Origin: Beijerinckiaceae bacterium
GTDB lineage: Bacteria > Pseudomonadota > Alphaproteobacteria > Rhizobiales > Beijerinckiaceae
Assembly: GCA_019753285.1 (NCBI GenBank)
Contig: JAIELD010000023.1
Location: 42,647 to 106,646, forward strand
Length of the DNA: 64,000 bases
Direction: 5' to 3'
Position numbers and translations under genes: made by a program. The notes under the pieces are model-generated. The model was not told the origin of the DNA. It was given only the letters and a program-made list of their open reading frames with translations, and did no database searches. This document shows positions 17,206-28,608 of this stretch, in pieces. The stretch's first letter is position 1. Each line of letters starts with the position of its first letter.

Positions 17206-19086
17206 TCACTCGGCCGCGACGGCGCGCTGGTCGGGCAGAAAGCCGCCTGACTGCCGCCGCCAGAGATCGGCGTAGAGGCCGCCCTTCTTGAGCAGGCTCG
17301 CATGGCTCCCTTCCTCGACGATCCGTCCGCGATCGAGCACCACCAGCCGGTCCATGATCTGCAAGGTCGAGAGGCGATGGGCGATGGCGATTACGGTCTT
17401 CCCGTCCATCAGGCTGGAGAGGCTGTCCTGGATCGCCGCCTCGATCTCGCTGTCAAGCGCGGAGGTCGCTTCGTCGAGCACGAGGATCGGCGCATTTTTC
17501 AAAATGACGCGGGCGATGGCGATGCGCTGCCGCTGACCGCCGGAGAGCTTGACGCCGCGTTCGCCGACATGCGCGTCGTAGCCGCGCCGTCCGAAGCTGT
17601 CCTCGAGCTGCATGATGAAATCATGCGCCGCCGCCTCGCGGGCCGCCGCGATCATCTCCTCCTCGCTGGCCGAGCGTCTTCCATAGATGATGTTCTCGCG
17701 GATCGAGCGGTGCAGCAGCGAGGTGTCCTGCGTCACGACAGAAATGGCATCTCGCAGGCTTTCCTGCGTCACGCCGCGAATGTCTTCGCCGTCGATGCTG
17801 ATGCGGCCGCCCTCGACGTCGTGGAAGCGCAAGAGCAGACTGGTCAGCGTGGTTTTTCCCGCGCCTGAGCGACCGACCAGCCCGACCTTTTCGCCCGGCT
17901 GGATAGCAAGCGAGAAGCGGTCGATCACCGGGCCTTGCGCCACGCCGCCGCGGTTGTCGGATCGATCCTTGCGGCCATAGCTGAACGACACGCTCTCGAA
18001 GTCGATCCGCCCCCTGTCGACCTGCAGCTCCGGAGTGCCGGCCTCGTCCTGCATCTGGAGGGGTTGAGCGATCGAGAGCATGCTTTCCTGCACGAGACCG
18101 ATGTTCTCGAAGATGCCCTGCACCTCATAGGCGACCCAGCCCGACATCGCGATGATCTGGCTCGTCAGCGGCAGAACCATCGCGAGCGTGCCGATCTCGA
18201 CCATGGCGTTCTGCCAGAGGATCACGGCGAGCGCGCCTGTCGTCACCAGCAGCATCGCATTGAGAAAATTGAGCAGCGCGATGAAGGTCGTGCTGAGCCG
18301 CTGCTGCGCGAGGAAGCTGCCGTTGAGCTCGGCCATGCTTTCGCGCACGTGACGGTCCTCGTCGCGCACTTTTGCAAACAGTTTGACGGTGAGGATGTTC
18401 GTGTAGCTGTCGACGACCCGACCGGTGACGGCCGAGCGCTTCTCCGATGCAGCGCGTGCGGCGTCGCGCTGACGCGGGATCATCCAGATCAGCAGCGTGA
18501 CGTAGAGCGCGAACCAGACGACCATGGGGACGGCGAGCCGCCAGTCTTGCGCAAGAAGCAGTCCGACCGCGCCGAGCCCGTAGACGAGGATGTGCAGCAC
18601 CGAGCGAATGAGCGCGATGACGGTCTCGCGCAGGGCGTGACCAGCCTGCATCACCCGGTTAGCGATGCGGCCGGCAAAATCGCTCTGGAAGAAACCAACC
18701 GATTGACGCACGACGTGCCAATGGCTCTGCCAGCGGATCATGGTGTTCATGTTGGAGACGAGCGACTGGTTGGTGATCAGCCGCTGCAGCAGAATCGCGC
18801 CGGGCCGCGCGATGAGGACGACGAACACCATCGTCGCGAGCGTCGGGCCGGCGGTCTCCAGCAGCGTCTCACGCGGGGTTTTCGACAGGATGCCCACGAG
18901 CTGGCCGATGAAGAACGGCACCGTCGTCTCGAGCAGCGCGACGACGACGCTGACGAGCACGAAGGCGAGCAGAACCCATTTCACCTGGCGGGCGAAATAC
19001 CAGTAGAAGCGGAGGAGGCTGGGCGGCGGGCTGTCGGCCGGCGGCTGCTTCAGCCCGTCGACGAGGGTCTCGAAAAAACGATACAT
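17206..19086 (-). CDS. ABC exporter, fused permease/ATPase (MsbA-like type)
   Basis: A 626-residue half-transporter: an N-terminal six-helix membrane domain (about residues 40-340) and a C-terminal ATPase with Walker A GLVGRSGAGKTTLTSLL, Q-loop VVTQDTSLLHRS, signature LSGGQRQRIAIAR and Walker B ILVLDEATSALD, ending with the H-loop IAHRLSTL. It would function as a homodimer exporting a lipid, drug or peptide. No cognate substrate gene is adjacent. The ATG at 19086 fits the family start although the ribosome site is weak. Confidence 0.9.
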   Translation of the reverse strand: MYRFFETLVDGLKQPPADSPPPSLLRFYWYFARQVKWVLLAFVLVSVVVALLETTVPFFIGQLVGILSKTPRETLLETAGPTLATMVFVVLIARPGAILLQRLITNQSLVSNMNTMIRWQSHWHVVRQSVGFFQSDFAGRIANRVMQAGHALRETVIALIRSVLHILVYGLGAVGLLLAQDWRLAVPMVVWFALYVTLLIWMIPRQRDAARAASEKRSAVTGRVVDSYTNILTVKLFAKVRDEDRHVRESMAELNGSFLAQQRLSTTFIALLNFLNAMLLVTTGALAVILWQNAMVEIGTLAMVLPLTSQIIAMSGWVAYEVQGIFENIGLVQESMLSIAQPLQMQDEAGTPELQVDRGRIDFESVSFSYGRKDRSDNRGGVAQGPVIDRFSLAIQPGEKVGLVGRSGAGKTTLTSLLLRFHDVEGGRISIDGEDIRGVTQESLRDAISVVTQDTSLLHRSIRENIIYGRRSASEEEMIAAAREAAAHDFIMQLEDSFGRRGYDAHVGERGVKLSGGQRQRIAIARVILKNAPILVLDEATSALDSEIEAAIQDSLSSLMDGKTVIAIAHRLSTLQIMDRLVVLDRGRIVEEGSHASLLKKGGLYADLWRRQSGGFLPDQRAVAAE

Positions 19087-19340
19087 GAGGCGGGGCGTCC
19101 GGAAAGCGGATTACGGGAGAAGGGCGCAGCATCGATACGCGCGCCATCGTCGTCAGGGTCAACATAACGCTTCAATCGGACGGTAAAAAGACCCGGCGAT
19201 GAAACTGTTCGCGAACGCGGGCGGCGCGGTCGCGGTTCTGAAAGCGATGGCGTCCCGGCGCGCCTGTTCACCAGCCAGCAAGGTTGGATATGGTCTCCTT
19301 GCGCCTCTCGCTTCGAGGCACAACGTCGGAAAGCACAGCC

Positions 19341-20786
19341 ATGGCGTCTGCAAAAGGCATTCAAGGAGCGTATCTCGCGCTGAACCGATTCGGGTTCGGC
19401 GCACGCCCCGGTGATCTTGCTCGGATCGCATCGGACCCGCTTGGCGCGGTGGAGGCGGAGATCGACGAACGCGCCGTCGCCCGGCCGGGCGGGCCGGATA
19501 TCGTCCCGTCGCTCGCGGCCATTCAGGAGCTCGACGAATTCAAGACCACTCGGAAAGCGGCGCGGGACAAGCAGACGGATGCAGCAGCGCGCGCCGAAGC
19601 GGAAAGCAAGGTCGCCGTTGCGCCAGACTTCGTCGGTCCGCCTCAGGATGCTGAAAAAGCGTTTCCGAAACCGGAGCCGCCGCAGGCGCGGTTCTTCCGG
19701 GTTGAATCGATGGCGCGCACCGAGGCAGCCGTCGGCGCCCGGATCGGACTTGCCGAGCGCATGGTCTGGTTCTGGTCGAATCATTTCTGCGTATCGCTTC
19801 GCAAGGGCGGCATTACCGGCGTCTGCGCAGGCGCCTACGAGCGCGAGGCGATCAGGCCGCATGTGTTCGGCCGTTTCGAGGACATGCTTCTTGCTGTGGA
19901 AAAGCATCCGGCGATGCTCAACTACCTCGATAATCGGCAGTCGATCGGCCCCAATTCGCGGGCAGGCGCTCGCCGGGACAAGGGCCTCAACGAAAATCTG
20001 GCGCGTGAGAATCTGGAACTGCACACGCTTGGTGTCGATGGAGGCTACAGCCAGGCGGACGTGACATCTCTTGCCAACATCATCACCGGCTGGACGATCA
20101 TCGGCCGCAACGATGAGGAGGGCGAACTCGGCGAGTTCCGCTTCAACCCCAATCGCCACGAGCCCGGCGACCAGACCATCCTTGGTCGCGTCTTTCCGGC
20201 CGGCGGCATCGAGCAGGGCGAATCAGCGCTCCGCTTCATCGCCCGCCACCCTTCGACGGCGCGGCATCTGGCCATGAAGCTTGCACGGCATTTCGTCGCC
20301 GACGATCCGCCGCCCGCTCTCGTCAAGCGGCTGGCCGCCGTGTTCCTCGAAACCAATGGCGATCTTGCCCGCGTGACGCAGGCCCTGGTCGCGTCCGCCG
20401 AAGCCTGGACGCCGGAACTCAGGAAAATGCGGAGCCCTCAGGAGTTCGTCATCGCCGCGCTGCGTGCAACCGGCGTGCCGTTCAACCCCGGGCAGGTGAA
20501 CGGGCCAATGCGCGCCATGGGGCAGGGGTTCTGGCAGGTCAGCGGACCGAATGGCTATCCAGATGGCGTCAGTGACTGGGCCTCGCCCGAGGGCCTTTCG
20601 ACGAGGCTTGATTTCTCGCTGGCGCTGGCGCGGCGCATGCCGGGCACGGTCGATCCGCTCGGCCTGCTCGACTCCATCGTCGGCGAGGCGACCTCGCAAG
20701 AGACCCGACAGGCCATCGCGCGCGCTGAGAGCAAGCCGCAGGGTGTCGCCATCCTGCTGATGTCGCCCGAATTCCAGCGTCGTTGA
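19341..20786 (+). CDS. DUF1800 family protein
   Basis: A 481-residue member of DUF1800, recognised by LNRFGFGARPGDLARI, ERMVWFWSNHFCVS, ENLARENLELHTLGVDGGYSQ and the closing LLMSPEFQRR. These proteins occur beside DUF1501 proteins, as here (13 bp to the next gene, one operon), and probably work together on an envelope or secreted substrate. The biochemical role is not established. I chose the ATG at 19341 with GGAAAG upstream; starts at 19290 or a TTG at 19284 remain possible. Confidence 0.85.
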   Translation: MASAKGIQGAYLALNRFGFGARPGDLARIASDPLGAVEAEIDERAVARPGGPDIVPSLAAIQELDEFKTTRKAARDKQTDAAARAEAESKVAVAPDFVGPPQDAEKAFPKPEPPQARFFRVESMARTEAAVGARIGLAERMVWFWSNHFCVSLRKGGITGVCAGAYEREAIRPHVFGRFEDMLLAVEKHPAMLNYLDNRQSIGPNSRAGARRDKGLNENLARENLELHTLGVDGGYSQADVTSLANIITGWTIIGRNDEEGELGEFRFNPNRHEPGDQTILGRVFPAGGIEQGESALRFIARHPSTARHLAMKLARHFVADDPPPALVKRLAAVFLETNGDLARVTQALVASAEAWTPELRKMRSPQEFVIAALRATGVPFNPGQVNGPMRAMGQGFWQVSGPNGYPDGVSDWASPEGLSTRLDFSLALARRMPGTVDPLGLLDSIVGEATSQETRQAIARAESKPQGVAILLMSPEFQRR

Positions 20787-20799
20787 AACGAGGTTCGTC

Positions 20800-22026
20800 A
20801 TGCTGTGTGAAACGCCTTCGTTCTCCCGCCGGCTGCTGCTGAAGGGCAGCGCCAGTTTCTTTGCCTGGAGCCATCTGCCGAGATTTGCGCGCGCCGCAGA
20901 TCGCCGCGATCCGCGCTTCCTGACGATCATTCTGCGCGGTGCGCTCGACGGGCTCTCGGCTGTCGCGCCGATCGGCGATCCCGACTACGCCGCCCTGCGT
21001 GCGCAGATCGCGCTCTCGCGTGACGGCGACACCGCCGCCCTGCCGCTTGACGGCTTCTTTGCGCTGCATCCGGCGATGCCGAACCTGCTGCGGCTCTTCA
21101 AGGCCGGGCAGGCGACCGTCGTGCATGCTGTGGCCTCCCCCTATCGCGAGCGCTCGCATTTCGACGGGCAGGACGTGCTCGAAAGCGGGCTCGGCGGCGT
21201 GGCATCCGTTTCAAGCGGCTGGCTCAATCGGGCGCTCGGCGCGCTTCCGGCTGGCGATCGGGTGGTGCGCAAAGGCGCGCTCGGCATCGGGCCGGTGACG
21301 CCGTTGATCCTGCGCGGTTCTGCGCCGGTCATGGGCTGGGCGCCGCCGGCGCTGCCCAAGGCTGGTGACGACCTTGCGCAGCGCGTGCTCGATCTTTACA
21401 CACATCGCGACCCGGTGCTCGCGGCAGCGTTGGGTGCGGGCATCGAGAGCAGTCGCATCGCAGAGCATGCGCCGATGGGGACAGGCAACCGTACGCCGGG
21501 CCCGCAGCTTGACAGGATCATGGTCCAGGCCTGCGAAGGCGCGGCCCGGTTGATGATGGCCGATGACGGCCCGCGCATCGCGGCGCTCTCGATCGATGGC
21601 TGGGACACGCATGCGCAGGAGGGCGGTGCGAAGGGCCGGCTGGCGGCGCTGCTCGGCGGTCTCGACCGTGCCATCGCGGCGCTAGAAACGGCGATGAGGC
21701 CCGTCTGGGCCGACACGGCCATCACCATCGTCACCGAGTTCGGTCGTACCGCGAAGGTCAACGGAACCGACGGTACGGACCATGGCACGGCCACGGTCGC
21801 GTTTCTTCTCGGCGGTGCGATCAAGGGTGGAAAGGTCATCGCCGACTGGCCGGGCCTCAAGGAGGCGAATCTTTACGAGCGGCGCGACCTCAAGCCCACG
21901 ACGGATCTGCGCGCCGTGTTGAAAGGCGTGCTGTCCGATCATCTTGGCCTATCCGAAAGCGTGCTCGCGGCGCAAATCTTTCCCGACAGCGCCCATGTGA
22001 AGCCGATGAAGGGCCTGCTTGCCTGA
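20800..22026 (+). CDS. DUF1501 family protein with twin-arginine signal
   Basis: A 408-residue exported protein. The N-terminus has a Tat signal (SRRLLLKGSASFFAW, cleavage near ARAA). The body belongs to the DUF1501/sulfatase-like alkaline phosphatase superfamily: RFLTIILRGALDGLSAV, SPYRERSHFDGQDVLE, SIDGWDTHAQEG, and TEFGRTAKVNGTDGTDHGTA, with His/Asp residues suitable for metal binding. It forms an operon with the DUF1800 gene. Activity unknown. Confidence 0.87.
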   Translation: MLCETPSFSRRLLLKGSASFFAWSHLPRFARAADRRDPRFLTIILRGALDGLSAVAPIGDPDYAALRAQIALSRDGDTAALPLDGFFALHPAMPNLLRLFKAGQATVVHAVASPYRERSHFDGQDVLESGLGGVASVSSGWLNRALGALPAGDRVVRKGALGIGPVTPLILRGSAPVMGWAPPALPKAGDDLAQRVLDLYTHRDPVLAAALGAGIESSRIAEHAPMGTGNRTPGPQLDRIMVQACEGAARLMMADDGPRIAALSIDGWDTHAQEGGAKGRLAALLGGLDRAIAALETAMRPVWADTAITIVTEFGRTAKVNGTDGTDHGTATVAFLLGGAIKGGKVIADWPGLKEANLYERRDLKPTTDLRAVLKGVLSDHLGLSESVLAAQIFPDSAHVKPMKGLLA

Positions 22027-22105
22027 TGGCGTCACGGCCGCGACGGCCAACGGCAGCTCCAACCACGAAGAGACTTGTGCTGCATCATGACATAGGCCAT
22101 CGGAC

Positions 22106-22411
22106 GTGGAGACACAGGATAGGCCTTCGATTTTGACCATTGCCTCGCTCATCACGCCGGACGTCATGGAGATGGTCGGTCTCGTCGCTGCGGCGCTCAC
22201 CACATTTTGCTGGCTGCCGCAGGCGGTGAAGACCATCCGCAGCCGGGACACGCGCAGCATCTCGCTGGTGATGCAGATCCTGCTCAATCTCGGCATATTG
22301 TGCTGGCTCGCCTATGGCCTTTACCTCGGCAACGGGCCGCTCATTCTCGCAAACGCCGTGACGTTTCTGTTTGTCGCGACCATTCTGGTCATGAAGATCC
22401 GCCATGGCTGA
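22106..22411 (+). CDS. SemiSWEET-type sugar transporter
   Basis: A three-helix, roughly 100-residue PQ-loop protein: VGLVAAALTTFCWLPQAVKT with the LPQ motif, TRSISLVMQILLNLGILCWLAYG, then NAVTFLFVATILVMKI. SemiSWEETs dimerise to carry sugars through the inner membrane. The frame opens at a GTG (22106). An ATG at 22166 (MEMVGLVAA) would also give a complete three-helix protein, so the start is uncertain. Confidence 0.85.
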   Translation: METQDRPSILTIASLITPDVMEMVGLVAAALTTFCWLPQAVKTIRSRDTRSISLVMQILLNLGILCWLAYGLYLGNGPLILANAVTFLFVATILVMKIRHG

Positions 22412-22432
22412 CCGGGTCCGGAACAGGCAGGA

Positions 22433-23188
22433 CTATGTCCAGTAGGCGCGTGCGAAGAAGACGGTGGTGATCGTCGCCGTCACCGCGATCGTCATCAGGC
22501 GCGTCACCCGGGCCGGCACCCTCCGGCCGATGCGCGCGCCGAGATATCCACCGATGAGGCCACCTGCCAGCACCGCCAGCGTTTGAGGCCAGCGGATCGC
22601 GCCGGCAAGCGCGAAGGCGATGACCGCAATCGTGTTGGCCGCGCTCACCAAAAGCGTTCGCGGTCCGTTGAGCGCCTTGATGTCGGTCTCGCCGAAGATC
22701 GACCAGGCCGCCACCATCATGAGACCGACCGCGCCGCCGAAATAGCCGCCATAGATGCCGAGGCAGAACTGCACGATGAAGACGAGCCCCGGGCTCGGCG
22801 TTGCGAGCCCGCTGAAACGCGCCGCGATCCGCCGGCCGAAGATGATGGCGAGCGTCGCCGTCAGCAACAGCCATGGCAGGATGAGATCGAACGCGGCGCT
22901 CGACGTCCAGAGCAGCAGCAGGCTGCCGGCGAGGCCGCCCGCCAGCGTGACGCCGATGAGCCGCCTCACATCGATGCCGCAGACCGGAACGGAGACCTTG
23001 TCGTGATATGTCCAGGCGCTCGCGAGACCGCCTGGATAGAGCGCAGCCGTGCTCGATGCGTTCGCCGCGACCGAGGGAACGCCGACGGAGATCAAGGCGG
23101 GCAGGCTGACGAACGAGCCGCCGCCGGCAAGCGCGTTCATGCCGGCGGCCAGCACCCCCGCACCGAACAGAAAAACCGTCTCATTCAT
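22433..23188 (-). CDS. TauE/SafE family membrane permease
   Basis: A 251-residue protein with about eight hydrophobic helices and the family's Gly-rich opening (LFGAGVLAAGMNALAGGGSF) and second-half counterpart (GIYGGYFGGAVGLMMVAAW). TauE/SafE proteins export sulfite or organosulfonates, or import them. The actual substrate is not evident. Converges with the SemiSWEET gene. Confidence 0.85.
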   Translation of the reverse strand: MNETVFLFGAGVLAAGMNALAGGGSFVSLPALISVGVPSVAANASSTAALYPGGLASAWTYHDKVSVPVCGIDVRRLIGVTLAGGLAGSLLLLWTSSAAFDLILPWLLLTATLAIIFGRRIAARFSGLATPSPGLVFIVQFCLGIYGGYFGGAVGLMMVAAWSIFGETDIKALNGPRTLLVSAANTIAVIAFALAGAIRWPQTLAVLAGGLIGGYLGARIGRRVPARVTRLMTIAVTATITTVFFARAYWT

Positions 23189-23330
23189 ATGCGTTCTTTC
23201 GCTCTCGCTCCTGCTATCGGCGGCAGGTTTAGACGCCGCCGCGCCGCCATCGTTTCGACAACGGCCGAACCGTCGCTATCAGTTAAAGCAATGGGGTGCG
23301 CCGCTTGCGCTTTGAAGTCGACCGGCATAG

Positions 23331-24596
<1,266 letters not shown>

Positions 24597-24644
24597 ACGC
24601 ACTTGCATCTTACCCAAGCCCTGACCGGCAGGAGCCGCGCCGGC

Positions 24645-25556
24645 TTGTCGGCGCGGCTCCTCCTCGTGGCCGTCCTTTGCCTGTCGGCACCAGCGGGCGG
24701 CGAGGAATCGCCGCTCCGCGATCCTCCGACCTTTCTCCAGCCTGCCGAAACCTTGCCCACGCCTCCTCAAGCGCCAGCCGACATCGGATCGAACGGCGCG
24801 GCTGGCGAGGAGGGCGTCGAAGCGGAGAGGCCGGCGCAGGAGGATGCCGCCGCGCCGACCGCAAAGGCCACGCGGCCGCTCGCCAGGGTGCCGATGCCGC
24901 CAACGAAGCCCCCTTATCTCGTCAACAGCGCGCCCCCGCCTGCGGCCGCCGAGGGCGAGGCCGAAGGGCAAGAAGAGGGGAGCGATACCCAGGCGCAGGC
25001 TTCCGCGCCGAATGCACCTGCCGTGCCTGCCCCGTCTCAGCCATCGAGCCTGTTCGCATCGCTTCCGCAGCCCGGCGGAGCCTCCCAGTCCGTTGCCACG
25101 CCGGCCGCTCCGCTCGTCTCCGCGCCGCAGCAGCAATTGCCGCTGCCGCCCTCGATGCGCGACGCGCAGCCTCCTGAGGCCGAATCCGATGGCGAAGAGG
25201 AATCAACATTGCCCGGCGGCTTTGAAAAGCAGGTCGATACGGTCGAACTTGCCTGCATCAAGCCTGAGGTGATGGAGATCGTGAAGCGCGCGGGTCAGTT
25301 TTTCCGCGCAGTGCCGATCGTCACCTCCGGCTTTCGGGCGCGGGGCAGGCGCGGCAGCTTGCACAGGCGCTGCATGGCGGTGGATTTCGTGGTGCCCGGC
25401 GTGAGCACGCAGACCCTTGCCAGTTATCTGCGCAGCCAGCCTGATTCCGGCGGCGTCGGCACCTATTGCAACACCAGGTCGGTGCATATCGACATCGGCG
25501 AGAAGCGGAACTGGGGCTATTGCGGCTTCCACCGCACTTATTTCAGCCTGCGCTAG
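24645..25556 (+). CDS. Secreted peptidase M15-like (DUF882-type) protein with Ala/Pro-rich linker
   Basis: A 303-residue exported protein. I chose the TTG at 24645 because CAGGAG precedes it and the protein then starts with a clean signal peptide (LSARLLLVAVLCLSAPAGG); the frame is open to a TTG at 24603. Residues about 20-195 are Pro/Ala/Glu-rich disordered linker. The C-terminal domain has the M15-type zinc-ligand pattern: SLHRRCMAVDF, GGVGTYC and VHIDIGEKRNWGYC. This suggests a peptidoglycan D,D- or L,D-peptidase anchored or free in the periplasm. The family also overlaps with extensin-like C-terminal proteins, so the exact label is uncertain. Confidence 0.7.
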   Translation: MSARLLLVAVLCLSAPAGGEESPLRDPPTFLQPAETLPTPPQAPADIGSNGAAGEEGVEAERPAQEDAAAPTAKATRPLARVPMPPTKPPYLVNSAPPPAAAEGEAEGQEEGSDTQAQASAPNAPAVPAPSQPSSLFASLPQPGGASQSVATPAAPLVSAPQQQLPLPPSMRDAQPPEAESDGEEESTLPGGFEKQVDTVELACIKPEVMEIVKRAGQFFRAVPIVTSGFRARGRRGSLHRRCMAVDFVVPGVSTQTLASYLRSQPDSGGVGTYCNTRSVHIDIGEKRNWGYCGFHRTYFSLR

Positions 25557-25679
25557 CTCGCGCTGCCCGTCGCTATCGTCGAGGCCGATCGCCGTCATCT
25601 GAAATAGTCGGGTAAAGCGCAAGAAACGGGTCGAAGAACCAATTCCGGTTCGCTAGTCCTCCCCGTGAAGGACGATCCG

Positions 25680-26633
25680 ATGAGCAATCCCGGCGCGACA
25701 CGACCAATGAGCCCGCACGAATGGGGCATGCTGCTCGTGCTCTCCATCTTGTGGGGCGGATCGTTTTACTTCATCGGCATTGCGGTCAAGGGGCTGCCGC
25801 CTTTCACCATCGTGTTCCTGCGGGTTGCCATGGCGGCGCTCATCCTCCAACTCGCGCTGCCGCTGGCCGGATTGCGTTTTCCGCTGTCGCGCCCCGTGCT
25901 CGTCGCCTTTCTCGGCATGGGGCTCCTCAACAATGTCATTCCGTTCTGCCTCATCGTCTATGGACAGAAGACGATCGCCAGTGGTCTCGCCTCGATCCTG
26001 AATGCGACGACGCCGCTGTTCGCCGTATTGCTGACGCATCTGCTGACGCGGGAAGAGAAGGTGACGCGCAACAAGCTCATCGGCGTCATGCTCGGCTTTT
26101 GCGGCGTCGTCGTCATGATCGGCGGGTCGGCGTTGACGGGTCTTGGCGACAATGTGCTGGCGCAGCTCGCCGTGCTCGCCGCTGCCTTCGTCTATGGGCT
26201 CGCAGGCGTGTTCGGTCGCCGTTTCAAGGCGTTGGACGTACCGCCGCTTGCGACCGCCGCCGGGCAGGTCAGTGCGTCGAGCCTCATCCTGCTCCCCATC
26301 ATGCTGATCGTCGACCGGCCCTGGACGCTTGCCGCGCCGGGCCTGGATGTGTGGCTCGCAATGCTCGGTCTTGGCGTCATCTCTACTGCGGCTGCTTATG
26401 TCTTGTTCTTTCGCATTCTGGCGACGGCAGGCGCGACGAACCTGCTGCTCGTGACCTTCCTGATCCCGATCACCGCGATCATCCTCGGCACTCTTCGGCT
26501 GGGAGAAAGCCTCGAGGGCAAGCATTACCTCGGCATGGCGCTGATCGGCGCCGGGCTCGCGGCGATTGACGGCCGCATCCTCCAGTGCCTCCGTCGCCGC
26601 CCGATCGGGGCGGACCCCGACGCCGGCGTCTGA
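25680..26633 (+). CDS. EamA/DMT family transporter
   Basis: A 317-residue drug/metabolite transporter with ten hydrophobic helices in two EamA repeats (LSILWGGSFYFIGIAVKGLP in the first, AVLAAAFVYGLAGVFGRRF in the second). Start ATG 25680, with AAGGA 6 bases upstream; a GTG at 25665 is in frame. DMT exporters move amino acids or other small metabolites. No specific substrate can be given. Confidence 0.88.
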   Translation: MSNPGATRPMSPHEWGMLLVLSILWGGSFYFIGIAVKGLPPFTIVFLRVAMAALILQLALPLAGLRFPLSRPVLVAFLGMGLLNNVIPFCLIVYGQKTIASGLASILNATTPLFAVLLTHLLTREEKVTRNKLIGVMLGFCGVVVMIGGSALTGLGDNVLAQLAVLAAAFVYGLAGVFGRRFKALDVPPLATAAGQVSASSLILLPIMLIVDRPWTLAAPGLDVWLAMLGLGVISTAAAYVLFFRILATAGATNLLLVTFLIPITAIILGTLRLGESLEGKHYLGMALIGAGLAAIDGRILQCLRRRPIGADPDAGV

Positions 26634-26768
26634 GGCGGCCCCGGCCGTCAAGCGGGCCTTCGTTCACATCTAAACGGTCGACAAGAGACGGGTAATCCTG
26701 CAAACTGATAGGCCTATCCGCAAAGACATCGCGAAGAGCGAGCGCGGATGCGATCAGGGAGGAACAGG

Positions 26769-28508
26769 ATGGCTATGCAGGCAGCGATGCAGACCGAGGG
26801 CATGGAGCGGGCGGCGGAGTTCCCATGGCTCAAATCCTATCCTGCCAATGTATCGGCGACCATCGACGTCAATGCCTTGCAGAACCTGGCCGACATCCTG
26901 CGTGATTCATTCCGCAAATTCGCGAACCGCACCGCTTTCACGAGTCTCGGTAAAAGCATCACCTATGCCGACCTGCAGCGCGACGCCGAGGCTCTGGTCG
27001 TGGCCCTTCAGGCGCGCGGCCTGAAGAAGGGCGACTGCATCGGTCTGATGATGCCCAACGTGATGGCCTATCCGGTTGCGCTCTCCGGCCTGCTGCTCGG
27101 CGGCTACACCGTCGTCGCGGCAAACCCGCTCTATACGGCGCGCGAACTGCAACACCAGATGAAGGACGCCGGCGCCAAAGCCATCATTGTGCTCGAGAAT
27201 TTCGCGCATGTGCTCGAGCAGACGCTGCCGGCTCTCGACCTTGAGCTCGTCATCATTGCGAAGCCCGGCGATTGCCTCGGTCTCAAGGGGGTCGTCGTCA
27301 ATCTGGTGTCGAAATACGTCAAGAAGGCAGTGACGCCATACACCATCCCGAAAGCGGTGGCGTTTTCCGACCTCTTGAGCTTCGGACGTGGCAAGACGCC
27401 GACGCCGGTATCTATCGCCCTTGATGATATCGCGTTTCTGCAATATACCGGCGGCACCACCGGCGTCTCCAAGGGCGCTGTGCTGACGCATCGCAATGTC
27501 AGCGCCAATCTGGAGCAGGTTCTCTCCTGGCACGGCCCTGCGATGAAGGCTTCGCCTTACGCCGACAATCATTGCATGGTGACGGCGCTGCCGCTCTATC
27601 ACATCTTCGCGCTCACCTGCTGCGGGCTGTTCATGATCCGCGCCGGCGGCTCGTGCCTCCTCATCGCCAATCCGCGCGACATGCCGGGCTTTGTGAAAAC
27701 GCTTCAGACATCGCATTTCACGCTGCTCGCCGGCGTGAACACGCTGTTCAACGGCCTCATGAATACGGCTGGCATCGAGGCGGTCGATTTCAGCAAGGTT
27801 TCGTTCTACTTCGGCGGCGGCATGGCGATCCAGGCGCCTGTGGCGAAGCGCTGGAAGGAACTGACCGGCCGCACCATCACCGAAGGCTACGGCCTGTCCG
27901 AAACCTCTCCCGTGCTGACCTCGAACCGCGCGGACAATAACGAATTCACGAGCACGATCGGCTATCCGATTCCGTCAACCGAGATCATGATCCTCAAGGC
28001 GGACGGGACGACGGCCGATTACGACGAACCTGGCGAAATCTGCGCGCGCGGCCCTCAGGTCATGAGCGGCTACTGGAAGCGCCCCGATGAAACGGCCAAG
28101 GTGATGACGGCGGACGGCTTCTTCCGCACCGGCGATGTCGGCGTGATGATGCGCGACGGCAAGGTCAAGATCGTCGACCGCATGAAGGACATGATCCTCG
28201 TCTCGGGCTTCAACGTCTATCCGAACGAGGTCGAGGAGGTGATCGCCTCCTGCCCCGGCGTTCTGGAGGTGGCAGTGGTCGGCACGCCCGACGAGACGAC
28301 GAGCGAGGCCGTCGTCGCTTATGTCGTGAAGAAAGACCCGGATCTCACCGAAGCCGCCGTCAAGCAGTTCTGCCACGAGAACCTGACGCGCTACAAATGC
28401 CCGAAGCACGTCTTCTTCAAGGAGGCATTGCCCAAGACCAATGTCGGCAAGCTTCTGCGCCGGATGCTGCGCGACGAGGCGGCCGGGCAGGGTACGCCGC
28501 AGGCTTGA
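26769..28508 (+). CDS. fadD: Long-chain fatty acid-CoA ligase
   Basis: A 579-residue ANL-superfamily ligase activating fatty acids for beta-oxidation or lipid use. Motifs: P-loop-like YTGGTTGVSKGA, the linker GYGLSETSPV, the adenylate-binding RTGDVGVMM then KDMILVSGFNVYPNEVEEVI, and the C-terminal catalytic Lys in PKTNVGKLLRR. Start chosen at 26769 because GGGAGGA precedes it. Opening residues ERAAEFPWLKSYPANV match FadD proteins of rhizobia. Confidence 0.9.
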   Translation: MAMQAAMQTEGMERAAEFPWLKSYPANVSATIDVNALQNLADILRDSFRKFANRTAFTSLGKSITYADLQRDAEALVVALQARGLKKGDCIGLMMPNVMAYPVALSGLLLGGYTVVAANPLYTARELQHQMKDAGAKAIIVLENFAHVLEQTLPALDLELVIIAKPGDCLGLKGVVVNLVSKYVKKAVTPYTIPKAVAFSDLLSFGRGKTPTPVSIALDDIAFLQYTGGTTGVSKGAVLTHRNVSANLEQVLSWHGPAMKASPYADNHCMVTALPLYHIFALTCCGLFMIRAGGSCLLIANPRDMPGFVKTLQTSHFTLLAGVNTLFNGLMNTAGIEAVDFSKVSFYFGGGMAIQAPVAKRWKELTGRTITEGYGLSETSPVLTSNRADNNEFTSTIGYPIPSTEIMILKADGTTADYDEPGEICARGPQVMSGYWKRPDETAKVMTADGFFRTGDVGVMMRDGKVKIVDRMKDMILVSGFNVYPNEVEEVIASCPGVLEVAVVGTPDETTSEAVVAYVVKKDPDLTEAAVKQFCHENLTRYKCPKHVFFKEALPKTNVGKLLRRMLRDEAAGQGTPQA

Positions 28509-28608
28509 AGCGTCGATTGATCGCGGGAGCGTGAGTTGCCTGTTACCGGCGATTCCCGCAGACTTTCGGCGGGTGTCCCATCAATCGCAACGGAACAGGC
28601 TGACGACC